Source: Quillaja saponaria
Taxonomy: Eukaryota; Streptophyta; Magnoliopsida; Fabales; Quillajaceae
Direction of reading: 5' to 3'
Length of the DNA stretch: 64,000 bases
Assembly (NCBI GenBank): GCA_029379385.1
Contig: CM055606.1
Span: 4,526,001-4,590,000, forward strand
The first letter of the stretch is position 1, and each line of letters starts with the position of its first letter. This document shows positions 1 to 13,205 of this stretch, piece after piece. Under the pieces are notes generated by a model. The model was not told the origin of the DNA. It saw only the letters and a list, made by a program, of their open reading frames with translations, and searched no databases. The position numbers and the translations under genes were made by a program.

Positions 1-1872
1 ATCACCCACAAGCAAGGTCAAACAAGCATAGTTTAAATAAATCACTAAAATACTATCTCTATATAGATTTCCAAATATCATGCCTATTCACAAACACATA
101 TAATTGTATGTAAGAATCTAGCAACCAAGGAGTACGTAATTCACTCACTAATTCAAGAATGGGCTTCGTCAGTCTGTTTGGCTTACGACAGTGTCGGAAT
201 ATCCTTGACACGCTCTGGAGCTGAAAGAAATATAAATTCGTATATCAATTTATATGGTTATAGCATAACCTTCTAACTTCATAATTCACCTACATTCTCA
301 TTATTGAATTAAGTTTAATTTAATTATCTACCATTAATCAAGAGCTTAAAACTATCTATTCTTATTTTTAATTATCATTATTTTATTTTATTTTAATATA
401 GATTCATATATTCCTTAACTTACTAATTACCCATAGTTTAATTTACCTATGACAATTATTAAGTTAGTTAACCTAGTTATCAAACTCTTTAATATTAGTT
501 TGATCTCAATTCAAGCTTTTAATGTTTACACTTGACCTTTCCATATTTACCTACTTGCATTTCCACTTGCTCATCTTATACTCTTAATTAAGTGTAAAAG
601 GACTACAACAATTTCAATTAATTAATTCTTTAAAATACTTTACCTAACAACTAATATATATACCTTATTCTAATTTATATACATAAGTTAATATTCATAT
701 GCATAACTTTTACCAAGTTGTTCACAACTCCACTAATAAGCTATCCACAAAATTTAACTTACATTAATTATCTAAAATGAACCAACCAATTCAATTAAAC
801 CTTCCTTCCAAGATTACAATTAGATTTTAATTATGATTATTTCTAATTTACTTAACCCTCCTTTAATTAAATTCAATTAGTTCTTAATTTAATTTACTAA
901 TCACTAGATACCTAAAATATATCTATATAACAATAAGTAAATTCTTAACTTCCCATAATCCTACACGACCATCCATCACCCTACAATCCAACTTGCTTGA
1001 TTAATTAACTTACCCATATCACTTTGAATTAATTAACAGCCATAACCACCTTCCATAACACTAAAGACCAAACTCACAATTTAACAGGAACAAAAGTTCA
1101 CCTGAGTTGAAGGAGTCAGCAACTGCCAGCCAAGACCCACACAGCAAGGCCACTACCTTTGCCTCAGCAGCAACGCTGCTTTAGCAGAGCTACAGCTTTA
1201 CTCCACACTTCAATCTCGGCTGAACAGGAGAAAATGGACTAATATCCCTTCCATTTATCATTAGCTTCCTTCCACTTCCTCACTTCTCCTGCCAACGTGA
1301 CAGACGGGAAAAGATGAAGGTGCTGCAAGGCATCCTTGAAAGCTGCTGGATGCAGCAAATTTCAGCTAGCCAAGTTGTTGTAAAACAACCATCTAAAGCT
1401 CCTATGCAAGGGAAGCAAACAAGGGACTTCTACTCAGTCCCAACAGCAGCCAACTAGTTAAGAAAGCAAGGATATTTACTCTAAACTAGCTCCCACAAAC
1501 ATCACAACAGAAAGGAATGAAAACTCCTCACTTATATGAACTTAGTTGCAAGAAATTTAAGGGCTCTCGCTTCACAGCTAATCAGGGAGAGGACTAAAGG
1601 AAGCACACGATTTGAAGAAAGAAAAGGAAAGTGGAAGTCGGTGAAAGCATAGGAATGTGGGGAGAATAAGACAAATACATATAATTAAGTCATTTTTAAT
1701 TTGTGGTGCAAAAATTACTCCCATTTTTCATATCTTTATATATATATATATATATTCTCTCACTTCAATTAATTTTTTTTTTCTTTGTTGGCACCTTAAT
1801 TCCAAAATAAATAAATAAAATATTATAGTCAAAGTTAAGAAAATTCATGGTGTCAAATAAATTTTGAAATGT

Positions 1873-1910
<38 letters not shown>

Positions 1911-2041
1911 TAACTATTTATCTACTTTACTTTTATTCTTCTTTATTATAGTTTTACCTATAAACAGGAATTATATACCAAAATTTTAAAACAACTCACT
2001 AACATATCGATAACAAAATATTAACGTATTGGGTTATCACA
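1..2041 (-). repeat. 3' LTR of chromovirus-type Ty3/gypsy element, cut by window edge
   Basis: This is the 3' LTR of a minus-strand retrotransposon. It matches 6963-8916 almost base for base, with only a few percent differences by eye. On the minus strand it opens TGTGATAACCC directly after a purine tract (GAAGGGGGAGA), which is the expected PPT-LTR junction. Its outer end, about 950 bases by comparison with the partner LTR, lies before the window. It is about 90 bases longer than the partner over the shared part, because of a TA microsatellite near 1872-1906 and an extra segment around 1820-1870. Confidence 0.9.
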
Positions 2042-2057
2042 GTCTCCCCCTTCAAAA
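2042..2057 (-). other. Polypurine tract
   Basis: On the minus strand this reads TTTTGAAGGGGGAGAC immediately before the LTR. It is the priming site for plus-strand DNA synthesis in LTR retrotransposons, and it fixes the LTR edge and the minus orientation of the element. Confidence 0.85.
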
Positions 2058-3300
2058 AGAAATTCGTCCTGAATTTTAAATGAAGATTTATAAGGTATAT
2101 AGTTTACCGGATTTATTTAAATAAAAGTAGGTATCGTTGCATCATTGTATTCTTAGATTTCCAAGTAGCTTCCTGCTCTTCATGATGTTGTTATGTAACT
2201 TTTACTGCAGGAATAACCTTCGATCAAAGTTTATGAACTTGTTTATCAATAATTGCAATTGGTTGCCCCTCGTACATTAGATTCTTGTCGACTTACTTCT
2301 CATGAACTTGTAAGATATGTGATTCGTCAAGCAAATACTTTCAAAGTATTGATACATGGAATATTGGATACACCTATCTAAATTCAGGATAATGCTAGCT
2401 TGTATGCCACTGCTCCAATCCTATCCATGATCTAAAAGGGTCCAATGAATCTCAGATTCAAGTTACCCTTTTTATTGAATCTCATAGTGCCCTTCATAGG
2501 AGAAACCTTCAGGGACACGTGATCACTGGCTTCAAACTTCTATTGTCTCCGACGGTTATCCTTATACGACCTCCATCAACTCTGAGCTATCCGCAATCTA
2601 TCATGAATCACCTGAACCTTCTCTACAGCATCCTGAATTAGCTCTGGTCCCAAAAACTGATGTCTCCCTTCTTTACAGCATCCATAAAGCAAGCTCATAA
2701 CATATCCTCCAAAGTTTATATAGTTCTTTCGAATTACCCATTAATATGAGGATGGAAAGCTGTACTGAACAATAAATGAGTATCAAAAGTCTTTTGAAAA
2801 GATTTCTAAAACACAAAAGTAAACTGAGTACCCTAATCAGAGTTAATAAGGACTAGTACTCTATGTAATGATATAATTCCGTCCAGGTACAACTTTGCAT
2901 ACCATGATGCTGACTATTTTCCAAAAAAAATAGTGCGGACTTTGTCACATGCTCTATAGTCATCTAAATAAAATCAAACCCCTAAAAGTCTTAGGAAGTT
3001 TACTCCTAGAATGTCCAACTTTTGTAACATCCCTGCAGCCTTCTGATACTCAGTTTTCACCTGTTGGTACACAAGGCACCTAGAAACAAAATCAGCGACG
3101 TTTTTCTTCATACCCTCCCACTAATAAAATTCTCCTCAGCTCCTAATATGTTTTAGAAGAACTAAGATGCATGACATATGATGAACAATGAGTTGCTTCA
3201 AGAATCTTTCTTCTCAATTCCAAATCTGGTGGCACAACCATCCGATCCTCATACCTCAATATTCCTTCACTATCTAACCAGAAATCACCAATAATACCCT
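2042..3300 (-). pseudogene. Chromovirus pol remnant: integrase zinc-binding region and C-terminus
   Basis: Minus-strand translation gives broken pieces of a Ty3/gypsy integrase. Near 3107-3200 is an H2C2 zinc-binding remnant (HCSSYVMHLSS...). Near 2430-2640 is the C-terminal part with the segments VQVIHDRLRIAQS, SPMKGTMRF, RFIGPF and YKLAL, which is the usual order in the tail of del/Tekay chromovirus integrases just before the 3' LTR. Many stops and frame changes interrupt it, and the DDE core between the two parts is mostly deleted or unreadable. No reverse transcriptase or gag was seen on this side. It is inactive; the family call rests on integrase segments, PBS and LTR size. Confidence 0.75.
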
Positions 3301-3399
3301 AATCACATTTAGTTTTCTCAACACTTACCTTCGAATCAACTGCTTATGTTGCCATTACTGCTTCAACAAAAGTGAATCTCCTTTCAAGGTTAACTCCAT

Positions 3400-4481
3400 G
3401 ATTTCTTAATTTACATAAATATACTTACACTTTTTTTAAACATCTTAAAAATATATTTACTTTCTTGTATAAGTACATTTATAAATCATTTTAATTTATC
3501 AATTTTTTCTTCAAGCTTAAATCAAGCTTTTCAATGTTAACATAATTCCAATTCTACTTTTTAATGAATGACTTTACCTTTCTATATTAATCTATTTGAA
3601 TTCTCAATCATTTATTCTGTATTCTTAAGTAAGGATTAAAAAAATTACAATTGACTGATTTACCTTATTCTTTAACTTTCACCTAAACATGAATTATACA
3701 CTTCTAACATCTACTTACATATCTTATCTTTCTAACCTCCTTCTCCAATAACTATTTTACCACTTACAACAATAATTATATCATTTTAAATCACTAATTT
3801 CACTTGTCTAATTAAACTTAAAGATGCAAAATTTTCCCTTTATAAACAATTATTTAACTTTCCCCTAACATTCTAAGAAACTTACGGCAATTAGAGAGTT
3901 TACTATCTCTTCACTCTAGGTTGCCATAGTCTTCAACTAGTTAAGGAAACAACCTCATTTCAAATTATTATTTTTTTAAATCAGTCCAACATAGGAACAG
4001 AGAGCCCAAGACTACAACTCCTTTCTACAAAAATTTAACTTAGATTAAAACAGGATGTGTAGCAGAAATAGAACAGCCAACGTTATTATTCTTCTACTTG
4101 ATATTTCAACTAAATACACAGCTAGAATTAAGCTACTAAATGGCATCGACTTGGATTAAAACCAAGCTAAAACAGGGCCTATCCTCTATGTTTCGCAGCT
4201 GTTCACTAACACATACCACACCAACAAAGAGAACCGCCTCACACAACAAAGAAGAGGAACAAGACTGAAGTAGAGTAAAGGAAAGACAAAACAGTAGTGA
4301 TAACTACTACCTATCACTTTTAAGTAAAGAAATTTCAGTCCTTATTACCCCTACAATAAAGCTTTTGTGGCCAACAAAAGAAAATGATAAAAAACTCACC
4401 AACTAACAAGAATCCACTCTACACAACAGAGGATAGTCACAGCCAAGGAAGCTAGAACCTCCCAGCAAAATAGAGGTCCAC

Positions 4482-4529
<48 letters not shown>

Positions 4530-5266
4530 ATATTTATATAGACAAAACAAGGGAGAAAAACTCGACCAAAACGGGGAAAGAATGTATTTGAAAATAGTAA
4601 AACTCCCCCTTATTCAGCTGGGATAGATTGCTTCCAACACTCCTGGCACACACCTACACACTCATGGCCAAGACAAAAAAGTAATCTCTCGACTAAAGGA
4701 AGAATAGGACTGAGGTTGTAAAGTTTAGGTGAGCTGAACTAACGGCAACAAGTAAATAGGCGAATTGGTTGCTATAAACAACTATACTACCAACTCAACG
4801 GAAAGCAAGCAAGGAAACTTTAGGAATTCAAAAAGATAGATCAATTAGGAAAAAAAAAAAGAGGCAGTGTCAAGGAAATATAAGAAGCAGAGAACAGCTA
4901 CACACACATGGAAGAGAAAAGAAGGTGATAAGTTGGTTAAGCAAAAATAAAAAAACATAAAAGCATTAAAATATTGCAAACTAGTGACTTACACTTAGTT
5001 TATTAACTTATGGTATAAATGTAATAAATTATATTTATATAACTCATTACCCTCTAATTTATTATATCTTTATTTTACTTTCACTTTTTAACGCAACCAA
5101 AAACCAAAAAAAAATACCAACGTAAGTTCAATCTAATGCGAGTAATTAAATAAATATTTACAAGTACTTTTTTATTTTAATTTACTTTATGCAATTTTAG
5201 TATTGACACTGTCACGATAATTTACATACAATATTTTAAAATATCCCATTAGAATATCAAGTTATA
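3400..5266 (-). repeat. Diverged, truncated chromovirus LTR inside the 1-8916 element
   Basis: The right edge at 5266 has the LTR/internal junction of this family: ...AGTTATAA followed by ATTCATCCCGAATTTTA, parallel to the 2041/2042 junction (ATTCGTCCTGAATTTTA). The interior carries the AC-rich, stop-filled block typical of these LTRs and a (TA)n tract at 4485-4527. It is clearly diverged from the 1-2041 and 6010-8916 pair, so it is not part of that pair. The left edge is indistinct. Confidence 0.6.
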
Positions 5267-5560
5267 AAAAAAAATTCATCCCGAATTTTAACACCAAGGA
5301 TACAGGTAAATTGTTTACCTAAATCAGATGTAAATATTGTGGTTTCATTGTAACTTCGGTCCCCCTATGGCTTCTTCCTTCTTGGTTTTCACCAAAGGGT
5401 TAATCGAAGTTTACGGATTTATGTACTTATGCTTCGCCATTGATTACTCCTCACACATTAGGTTCTTATCTTCTTTTACCTATAGGAACTTGTGGGTTAG
5501 GGGCCCACCACGCTTCCGTTTCGCCATTCTGATAATTACACTTAAATCTCAATCTCACTC
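5267..5560 (-). pseudogene. Second remnant of chromovirus integrase 3' end
   Basis: This stretch is parallel to 2042-2320: the same motif order (ATTCATCCCGAATTTT, then the GTTTACCTAAATCAG-like stretch, then CACACATTAGGTTCTTATC against CGTACATTAGATTCTTGTC). It is the last part of pol adjoining its own 3' LTR (3400-5266). It shows that a second, older element's 3' end lies inside the internal region of the younger element. Confidence 0.55.
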
Positions 5561-5994
5561 GGACTTAACTTTTCATTTTACTTCAAAACGCACACAATTT
5601 TATATAGAAAGTATAGTCAAATATTGCACATTTCTTTGTATTAGAATAACGTATATTAAGACTATTATTGTTCATCTAAAAGTTCAACTAAATTTTCCGT
5701 AATCTTTTACAACCTCAATTTCTTGTCATAGGCACCTGAAGAATGGTTAATTCTTGATCAAAGCCATTATTGTATCATTTCACACGGCTTACAACACGAT
5801 CACTACATGTGATCGTGTCTAAACAAACACAAATGGATCTTTACATGTATAAAATCACAAATATTACATTAGAGAATTAGTACTTGAAGTTTCAAGACGA
5901 CTAGAACATATCACTAAGTCCACATACACCCTGGGTAACGTACACAGACAAAGTAACAACTTCTCGTACTTGCAGTCAAGGACCTTTAAACCAT
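5561..5994 (-). other. 5' untranslated leader remnant of chromovirus element
   Basis: This lies between the decayed pol end and the primer binding site. By position it should be the leader or start of gag of the 1-8916 element. No gag reading frame could be recognised, and the boundary with the older element is not visible. Confidence 0.35.
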
Positions 5995-6006
5995 GCTCTA
6001 ATACCA
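5995..6006 (-). other. Primer binding site, initiator-Met tRNA type
   Basis: On the minus strand, three bases inside the LTR edge, the sequence reads TGGTATTAGAGC. This differs at one position from the standard plant PBS TGGTATCAGAGC, complementary to the 3' end of initiator methionine tRNA. It identifies 6010-8916 as the 5' LTR of a minus-strand element. Confidence 0.85.
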
Positions 6007-6009
6007 ACT

Positions 6010-8916
6010 TGTCACACACTCAAATAAAGGTATGACTGGCAAAAGGAATGGATACCTAAACCTCCGTAACTCTGAATCCACATTAACTGAACACAAATGA
6101 CTATTAAACAAAGTCTAGTTAAGACCAAGAAAACTTAACTGAATCAAAATAAAGTCATGATCGGGCTATTAAACATAAATATTTACTTTCAATTCAGTAA
6201 AGGCTCCAAGTAAAGTAGAACATACCCCACAATATATACACCAATAACCTGGTGCAATTTACGGCTAAACCATAATATAAAAATACACAGAGAAGCTCTG
6301 TTTCTAACCACACCTTAAATTACCAGAGCTAACTCAAGATACACAACAATGCATGACACCTAAAATGACTGCAAGTGTCACCCTACCAGCTTCAAGTATG
6401 TGACTTTGGGATATACCTTGCTGCAACAGTGCCGGTATGTAACAAATCCTAATACAGCAAACTGGGGTTGTCCTGATACTAAAAAAAAAATACAACCACA
6501 GAAGAAAGAATGAGTCACAAGGACTCGATAAGCAAACCACGTACCTGGAGGGTACCAGCATCACACAACACATATATTACTAATTAATCTCATATCTAAA
6601 TTTAATTGTACTAGTATGTACTTATAGTTATCTTACAATCACGAGTCATATATTTCACACTTTTCAATTTAGCAACCAATTCATACGAAACAACCAAAGC
6701 ATACAAGTAAGCAAAGGGCTAAGGAGTAACCCAGCTCCGCAAAACAGTATCACCCCCTACCGGTCATTTACGCGCCCACTCAACAGATTAATCTTCATCC
6801 ACAGTCCATCCCACCGAGGCTGAGCACTCAATTTTCTTTTCTTTTAAAACACTTGTCAGAATCAGAGTATTTCAAAATTTCAAATCACATATCATAGGTA
6901 CACCTGGATTTTATTTCTGGACATAAAAATCATTTTAGAAAACTCTACTTTTGTTGGCCCTTACCAACTACAAACAATGTCAAACAAGCATAATTTAAAT
7001 AAATCACTAAAATATTGTCTCTATTTAGATTTCTATATAGCACGCCTATTTACATACACATATAATTGCACATAAGAATCTAGCAACCAAGGAGTACGTA
7101 ATTCACTCACAAAATTCAAGAATGGGATTCGTCAGTTCATTTGGCTTACGACGGTGTCAGAATATCCTTGACACGCTCTGGAGCTGAAAGAAATATAAGT
7201 TCGTATATCAATTTATACGGTTATAGCATAACCTTCTAACTTCATAATTCACCTACATTCTCATTATTGAATTAAGCTTAATTTAATTATCTACCATTAA
7301 TCAAGAGCTTAAAACTATCTATTCTTATTTTTAATTATCATTATTTTATTTTATTTTAATATAGATTCATATATTCCTTAACTTACTAATTACCCATAGT
7401 TTAATTTACCTATGACAATTATTAAGTTAGTTAACCTAGTTATCAAACTCTTTAATATTAGTCTGATCTCAATTCAAGCTTTTAATGTTTACACTTGACC
7501 TTTCCATATTTACCTACTTGCATTTCCACTTGCTCATCTTATACTCTTAATTAAGTGTAAAAGGACTACAACAATTTCAATTAATTAATTCTTTAAAATA
7601 CTTTACCTAACAACTAATATATATACCTTATTCTAATTTATATACATAAGTTAATATTCATATGAATAACTTTTACCAAGTTGTTCACAACTCCACTAAT
7701 AAGCTATCCACAAAATTTAACTTACATTAATTATCTAAAATGAACCAACCAATTCAATTAAACCTTCCTTCCAAGATTACAATTAGATTGTAATTATGAT
7801 TATTTCTAATTTACTTAACCCTCCTTTAATTAAATTCAATTAGTTCTTAATTTAATTTACTAATCACTAGATAGCTAAAATATATCTATATAACAATAAG
7901 TAAATTCTTAACTTCCCATAACCCTACACGACCATCCAACACCCTACAATCCAACTTGCTTGATTAATTAACTTACCCATATCACTTTGAATTAATTAAC
8001 AGCCATAACCACCTTCCATAACACTAAAGACCAAACTCACAATTTAACAGGAACAAAAGTTCACCTGAGTTGAAGGAGTCAGCAGCTGCCAGCCAAGACC
8101 TACACAGCAAGGCCACTACCTTTGCCTCAGCAGCAACGCTGCTTTAGCAGAGCTACAGCTTTACTCCACACTTCAATCTCGGCTGAACAGGAGAAAATGG
8201 ACTAATATCCCTTCCATTTATCATTAGCTTCCTTCCACTTCCTCACTTCTCCTGCCAACGTGACACACGGGAAAAGATGAAGGTGCTGCAAGGCATCCTT
8301 GAAAGCTGCTGGATGCAGAAAATTTCAGCTAGCCAAGTTGTTGTAAAACAACCATCTAAAGCTCCTATGCAAGGGAAGCAAGCAGGGGACTTCTACTCAG
8401 TCCCAACAGCAGCCAACTAGTTAAGAAAGTAAGGATATTTACTCTTAACTAGCTCCCACAAACATCACAACAGAAAGGAATGAAAACTCCTCACTTATAT
8501 GAACTTAGTTGCAAGAAATTCAAGGGCTCTCGCTCCACAGCTAATCAGGGAGAGGACTAAAGGAAGCACACGATTTGAAGAAAGAAAAGGAAAGTGGAAG
8601 TCGGTGAAAGCATAGGAATGTGGGGAGAATAAGACAAATACATATAATTAAGTCATTTTTAATTTGTGGTGCAAAATTACTCCCATTTTTCATATCTTTA
8701 TTTATATATATATTCTCTCACTTTAATTAAATTTTTGTTTTCTTTGTTGGCATCTTAATTTCAAAATAAATAAATATCTATTTAAATAACTAGTTATCTA
8801 CTATACTTTTATTCTTATTTATTATAATTTTATCTATAAACGAGAATTATACACTAAAATTTTAAAATAACTTACTAAAACAAGATAATAAAATATTAAC
8901 GTATCGAGTTATCACA
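6010..8916 (-). repeat. 5' LTR of chromovirus-type Ty3/gypsy element, complete
   Basis: This 2,907-bp LTR has TG...CA ends (minus strand: TGTGATAACTCG... to ...GTGTGTGACA), abuts the PBS at its inner edge and is nearly identical to 1-2041. The first ~900 bases hold the segment conserved in every copy of the family, including the GGCATGACTGGC-type end and the CGAGTAACCCAGC block. The 5 bases outside the outer edge are GACAC; the matching target duplication would lie before the window. Confidence 0.9.
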
Positions 8917-10316
8917 GACACCAATTAACGAACTTCCTCTACTTTAAAATTTTTAATTCATTCAATATTTAAGGGTTCAGAGGGAAAGGAAACTTGTTCT
9001 GCCAGCTAAACTCTTTAATCAATTTTGAAACACAGGAAAGTGCAGTGTACTTGTGATTTTCCTATTCAAAAAATCATGTGGTGTTTTAAAATTCTAACAA
9101 ATTTAAGTCTCACTTTAATCATTCAGTTCCTTATTCCTTGAAAAAAAAACATGTGGTCTTCTAAATTCTAACTCATTTAAGTCTCACTTGAAAATACAAA
9201 TTCAAACTCCAATTCACTTGTAAACTTGGATTCTTGGCGTCACTCAGGCTGTCATATTTTGATTATTCTTTTTGACAATTAAATTTCCAATTCAATCTTT
9301 TATGTGGGAACAAACCACACTATAGGTATAAATGCATAAAATTTTCATGAATTATGAAGTCCTGGCCTTAATGGCTTATCGTTGATCGAATCAGATAGCG
9401 AATAAATTAATTTGAATATCATCTTATCATTAAAAAATAATGTAACATACTTTTTAAGCCACTCTTCATATTTTATTTATGTTTTCTTATGATAATGAGT
9501 GAGTAGGGGTGAAATTGTGTTGGATTGAGTCAACAATATCAGATAGTTTGTACTATCCTGAGTATATAAGCAATGGTTAATATAATTAATTATATTTATC
9601 CATGAACACAAGTTGTTTTGTAATACTCTTTGTGAATTATTGAATTAGGCACAAAACTTCTAATTTGAGATATAGTTAACCAATAACACTTAATTTCTAA
9701 AAAAATAAATTGTTCTTCTTGTAATTTTTCTATCTCTTCCCTTTTTTTCTCTTTCTCCATGTATAATGCAAATGCAATCCCTATTGTAGAGAAATAATAT
9801 TAGTTATCATTATTCACTTAAAAGTTAGTGGTCTCCATCGTCACTAGAATTGCAATCTGTATGCATAAAAACATACTCAAGAGAAACAAATCCAATCTGG
9901 ACACGAAGGAAAATAATATTCTTTAATCAATATGTCCCAACACTTGTACCCATATCTTCTTAACAAATTTCCTGAAATCCAACCAGAGGCAACCACAATT
10001 CCACTGCAAGAGAAGGCACACTAGAGTTAGCAAGCAACATTCTAATGAAGCAAAATAAATTAGAAATTTTGGTGCATTGTGGGTTGTTGGCCAACTATGT
10101 CTCCAAATAAAGGAGCTATATGCTTAATTTGATGATTCATGAAAAATAATACAAATAAATAGTAATTTATAAGAATAAAATGCAATTAATTGTATAAGTA
10201 ATAAGTCCATAGAGAGGTAAAGTGAAAACATAAACCTTTATAAGTTAGTTACTACCCATATATTAAAGAGTAGTGTTATAAGTGTAAGAAACTAATGAAA
10301 TAAATATAATTTTTCA
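8917..10316. other. Unassigned AT-rich sequence
   Basis: No coding sequence, LTR or RNA gene was recognised. It contains a short direct duplication (next entry). 9880-10100 is slightly less AT-rich but has no convincing reading frame. It may be pre-insertion host DNA. Confidence 0.5.
9065..9190. repeat. Short direct duplication, about 76-bp period
   Basis: The motif ATGTGGT...AAATTCTAAC followed by ATTTAAGTCTCACTT occurs at 9075 and again at 9151 with a few differences, each preceded by an A-run. Confidence 0.55.
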
Positions 10317-10667
10317 GCTAAATTACACTTATAATCCTTATAGTTTGATCCAAAATTCAGTTTTAGTCTTATAATTTCAAAAGTCAAAATGTCATCCCTA
10401 TAATATTAAAATTATGCAATGTGGTTCTTTTAGTCATTTACCTTCAAATTTAACTAACAGGAGATGACAGAGAATGAAGTGGCAAACACGTGTCAATCTT
10501 GTGGTCCATAATCATGTGACGTGTCACATAACCTCCGTTAAGTTAAATGTAATAGAAAGTGACAACATGAACTATATTATCTAGTTTTCAAAATTATAAG
10601 ATGACATTTTGAATTTTGAATTATAGAAACAAAATTAAACTATAAAGATTGAAAATATAATTTAACC
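10317..10667. mobile_element. MITE-like element with long terminal inverted repeats
   Basis: The left end begins GCTAAATTACACTTATAATC and the right end, reverse complemented, begins GGTTAAATTATATTTTCAAT. The two arms remain alignable for about 90 bases, including the shared stretch TCAAAATGTCATC. The centre (10470-10540) is GC-richer and holds CACGTGTC and GACGTGTCAC motifs. There is no coding capacity. Size and structure fit a miniature inverted-repeat element. I could not read a clear target duplication, so the superfamily is undetermined. Confidence 0.7.
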
Positions 10668-12022
10668 TTATTTTTTTAGTTCGTAAAATATTTGTTAAAT
10701 TTATAAGTTATATAATAAAAGATTCCTTTCACCCTTCTCATTAACCAAATTTGATCTCATATTCTTAATATATGGCAAAAAAAAATTAATACTTGAACTA
10801 ATAGCACCTTTAAATAAATATTATTTTAATTTTGATGTATAGAATTTCTCTCTTAGTCTAAATGTAGGAATACAAAAATAATAGGTTTACTTTTTTTCTT
10901 TTTCCAAAACTAATAATATCCGACAATTTCTTGATACTACCAGATTGTCAAGTATAAATTATCTGTCACATCCTTACGGAGGCATGACTGGCCGGAGGAT
11001 TGGATAACCAATCCACCGTAACCCTGACTTAAAAACAAAATGACAAACCTGACTCATAACCCAATTATAGAGTTAAAACCCTATAATTTATAAACACAAA
11101 AGTTAACATAAAAAAAAAACCTTTTGTTAATTAAAATAAATCACAATTTACTGGAAATTTCGACAAAGGTTCTTACAATAAGGGACATGCCTTAAAATAT
11201 AACCACCTATATTCATGATTTCAAACAACACAAACATAAGGACAACAAGGAACGCCACTCTATCCACGTCTTAATAAAGACAAATAACTAAACTCTTACA
11301 TCATACCCCATTAGACACCTTACAGTTGTAATGTGACCGCAAATTTCATCCTTGACTGCAAGTCTGAGATCTTGAAAATACCGTACTGTAATCATCCTGC
11401 AAGTCATAAGCTCGACAACGCCATTTACCAAACTCTTGTCACTAAAAGAAATTGTCCACGAGAGAGGGGTGAGTCCTACGGACTCGGTGAGTGAAAAATC
11501 GTACCCAAATAGTACTAAAATCACCCAACACAAACATATATATATATATATCATAACATCATGTAACATTGTTTATACCTTAATTCACATTACACGTATA
11601 TATTATAACAGTCAGAAATTCACAGTTTACATAAAACACAGGATCACAAATTAATCAGAACATTACTATCAAACCAAGCAACCAAAGGGCCAACGAGTGA
11701 CCCAGCCCCCCACAACATTATCACCCCCTACCAAGCATTTACGAGCTCGCACAACAAATTAATCTCCGTACACAATCCATCCCACCGGTGCGAAGCACTC
11801 AATTTAAAAAAATATTTATGAGAATCAGAATTTCTCATGATTTTAAATCAGGGTATCCTAGGTGCACCTAGACTTTTAATTTCGGAAATGAAAATCATTT
11901 TCTAAAAAATGTTCACGAGTTGGCCCTTATCAAACACAATCAATGTCAAACACAGCAATCCATATCAAACAAACATAACTCAAATAAATTATTGAAATAT
12001 TTTACTTGCTTACTTTTTATAT

Positions 12023-12090
12023 ATCACGCATATTCAATTAAACATATAATCACGCATATTCAAATAAACATATAATCACGCATATTCAAG
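12023..12090. repeat. 26-bp tandem repeat, 2.6 copies, inside the solo LTR
   Basis: Units begin at 12023, 12049 and 12075 with ATCACGCATATTCAA followed by (A/T)TAAACATATA. Other LTR copies in the window have a single version, so this is a local expansion. Confidence 0.85.
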
Positions 12091-13205
12091 CAATTAACCA
12101 CTCACCGAGTTTAAGGAAGAGATTCATTAATTTGTCTAGTCTGCGAAGGTATTGGAGTATACTTGACATGTTCCGCAGCTAAAATAATAATAATAATAAT
12201 AAATTCGTATGTCATTTTATATAATCATGATTTAATATATATATATATATCTAAATATATACAACTCATTATTTAAATTGTCATGACAATTTACATACAC
12301 CATTTTAATATACCCAATAAAATATCAATTTATACATTATTCCTCTTAAATACTTCACTAATAATTTAAAGTAAAGTTTATTACAATTTAACATTAACAT
12401 GGTTAAATCTTATGTTTCCAATACCTATCTAATATATAAACTTATGTCAATTTATTTCTATAATAATTTTATATTTAATTTCTTATAACCATTTTATTAA
12501 TTACCTAAAATACATGATTAATCTTAATTAATCTACATATAATTTCCAAAGTAATCAACCTAATCTTTCCAGTCTTTATATTACATCTACTCTACATATT
12601 AAATTTCATTATTTCACTATCAATTTTTCATGGAAGAGTTCAATTTACTACTTAATTAGAATCCCCTAAACCTACAGTCCACAAGTTATAAATTGTCCTA
12701 ATTGATATCCAAATTTCCTATGCCACTAACGTCTTCATGTGCTTACAATTTTAAGTCTTAATTATAAATTGATCTTACTCACTTACTTAGAAAATTTTCA
12801 ACACCTATAACATCTTACCTCACGGCAAGGATAAAGTAGAATTTGGCCATCACCTTACCCCACCTCTTTCATCAATATTCATACTCTCTACTCAGCAAAG
12901 GACACCCACAGCTGAAGGAAATTGGAACATCCCACTGCAAGGATTTTACTCAATTGGGAAAATTGCTCTCAACTGTATTTCCACGGTCCAGTCATGGACT
13001 CTCCACTCGGTTAAAAGTTAAAACAGGGGCTGAAGTTGTAGAACTTAGGAGCTTAGGTAGGCGGTTAAAACAGAAGAGAACCAATGCTTCTCAGTCCAAT
13101 TTGGCAGCCAACAAATGAGGATTTACAACCTAGAAGGTGATTATGGAAAGAACTAAAGAAACCATACCCACTTACACTATCTTTGGCAACACGCATGGTT
13201 GAAGT

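Noticed and set aside
12843..13118. 91-residue plus-strand ORF
   Set aside because: It lies inside the AC-rich block of a TSD-flanked solo LTR, is not conserved in frame in other copies, and resembles no protein.
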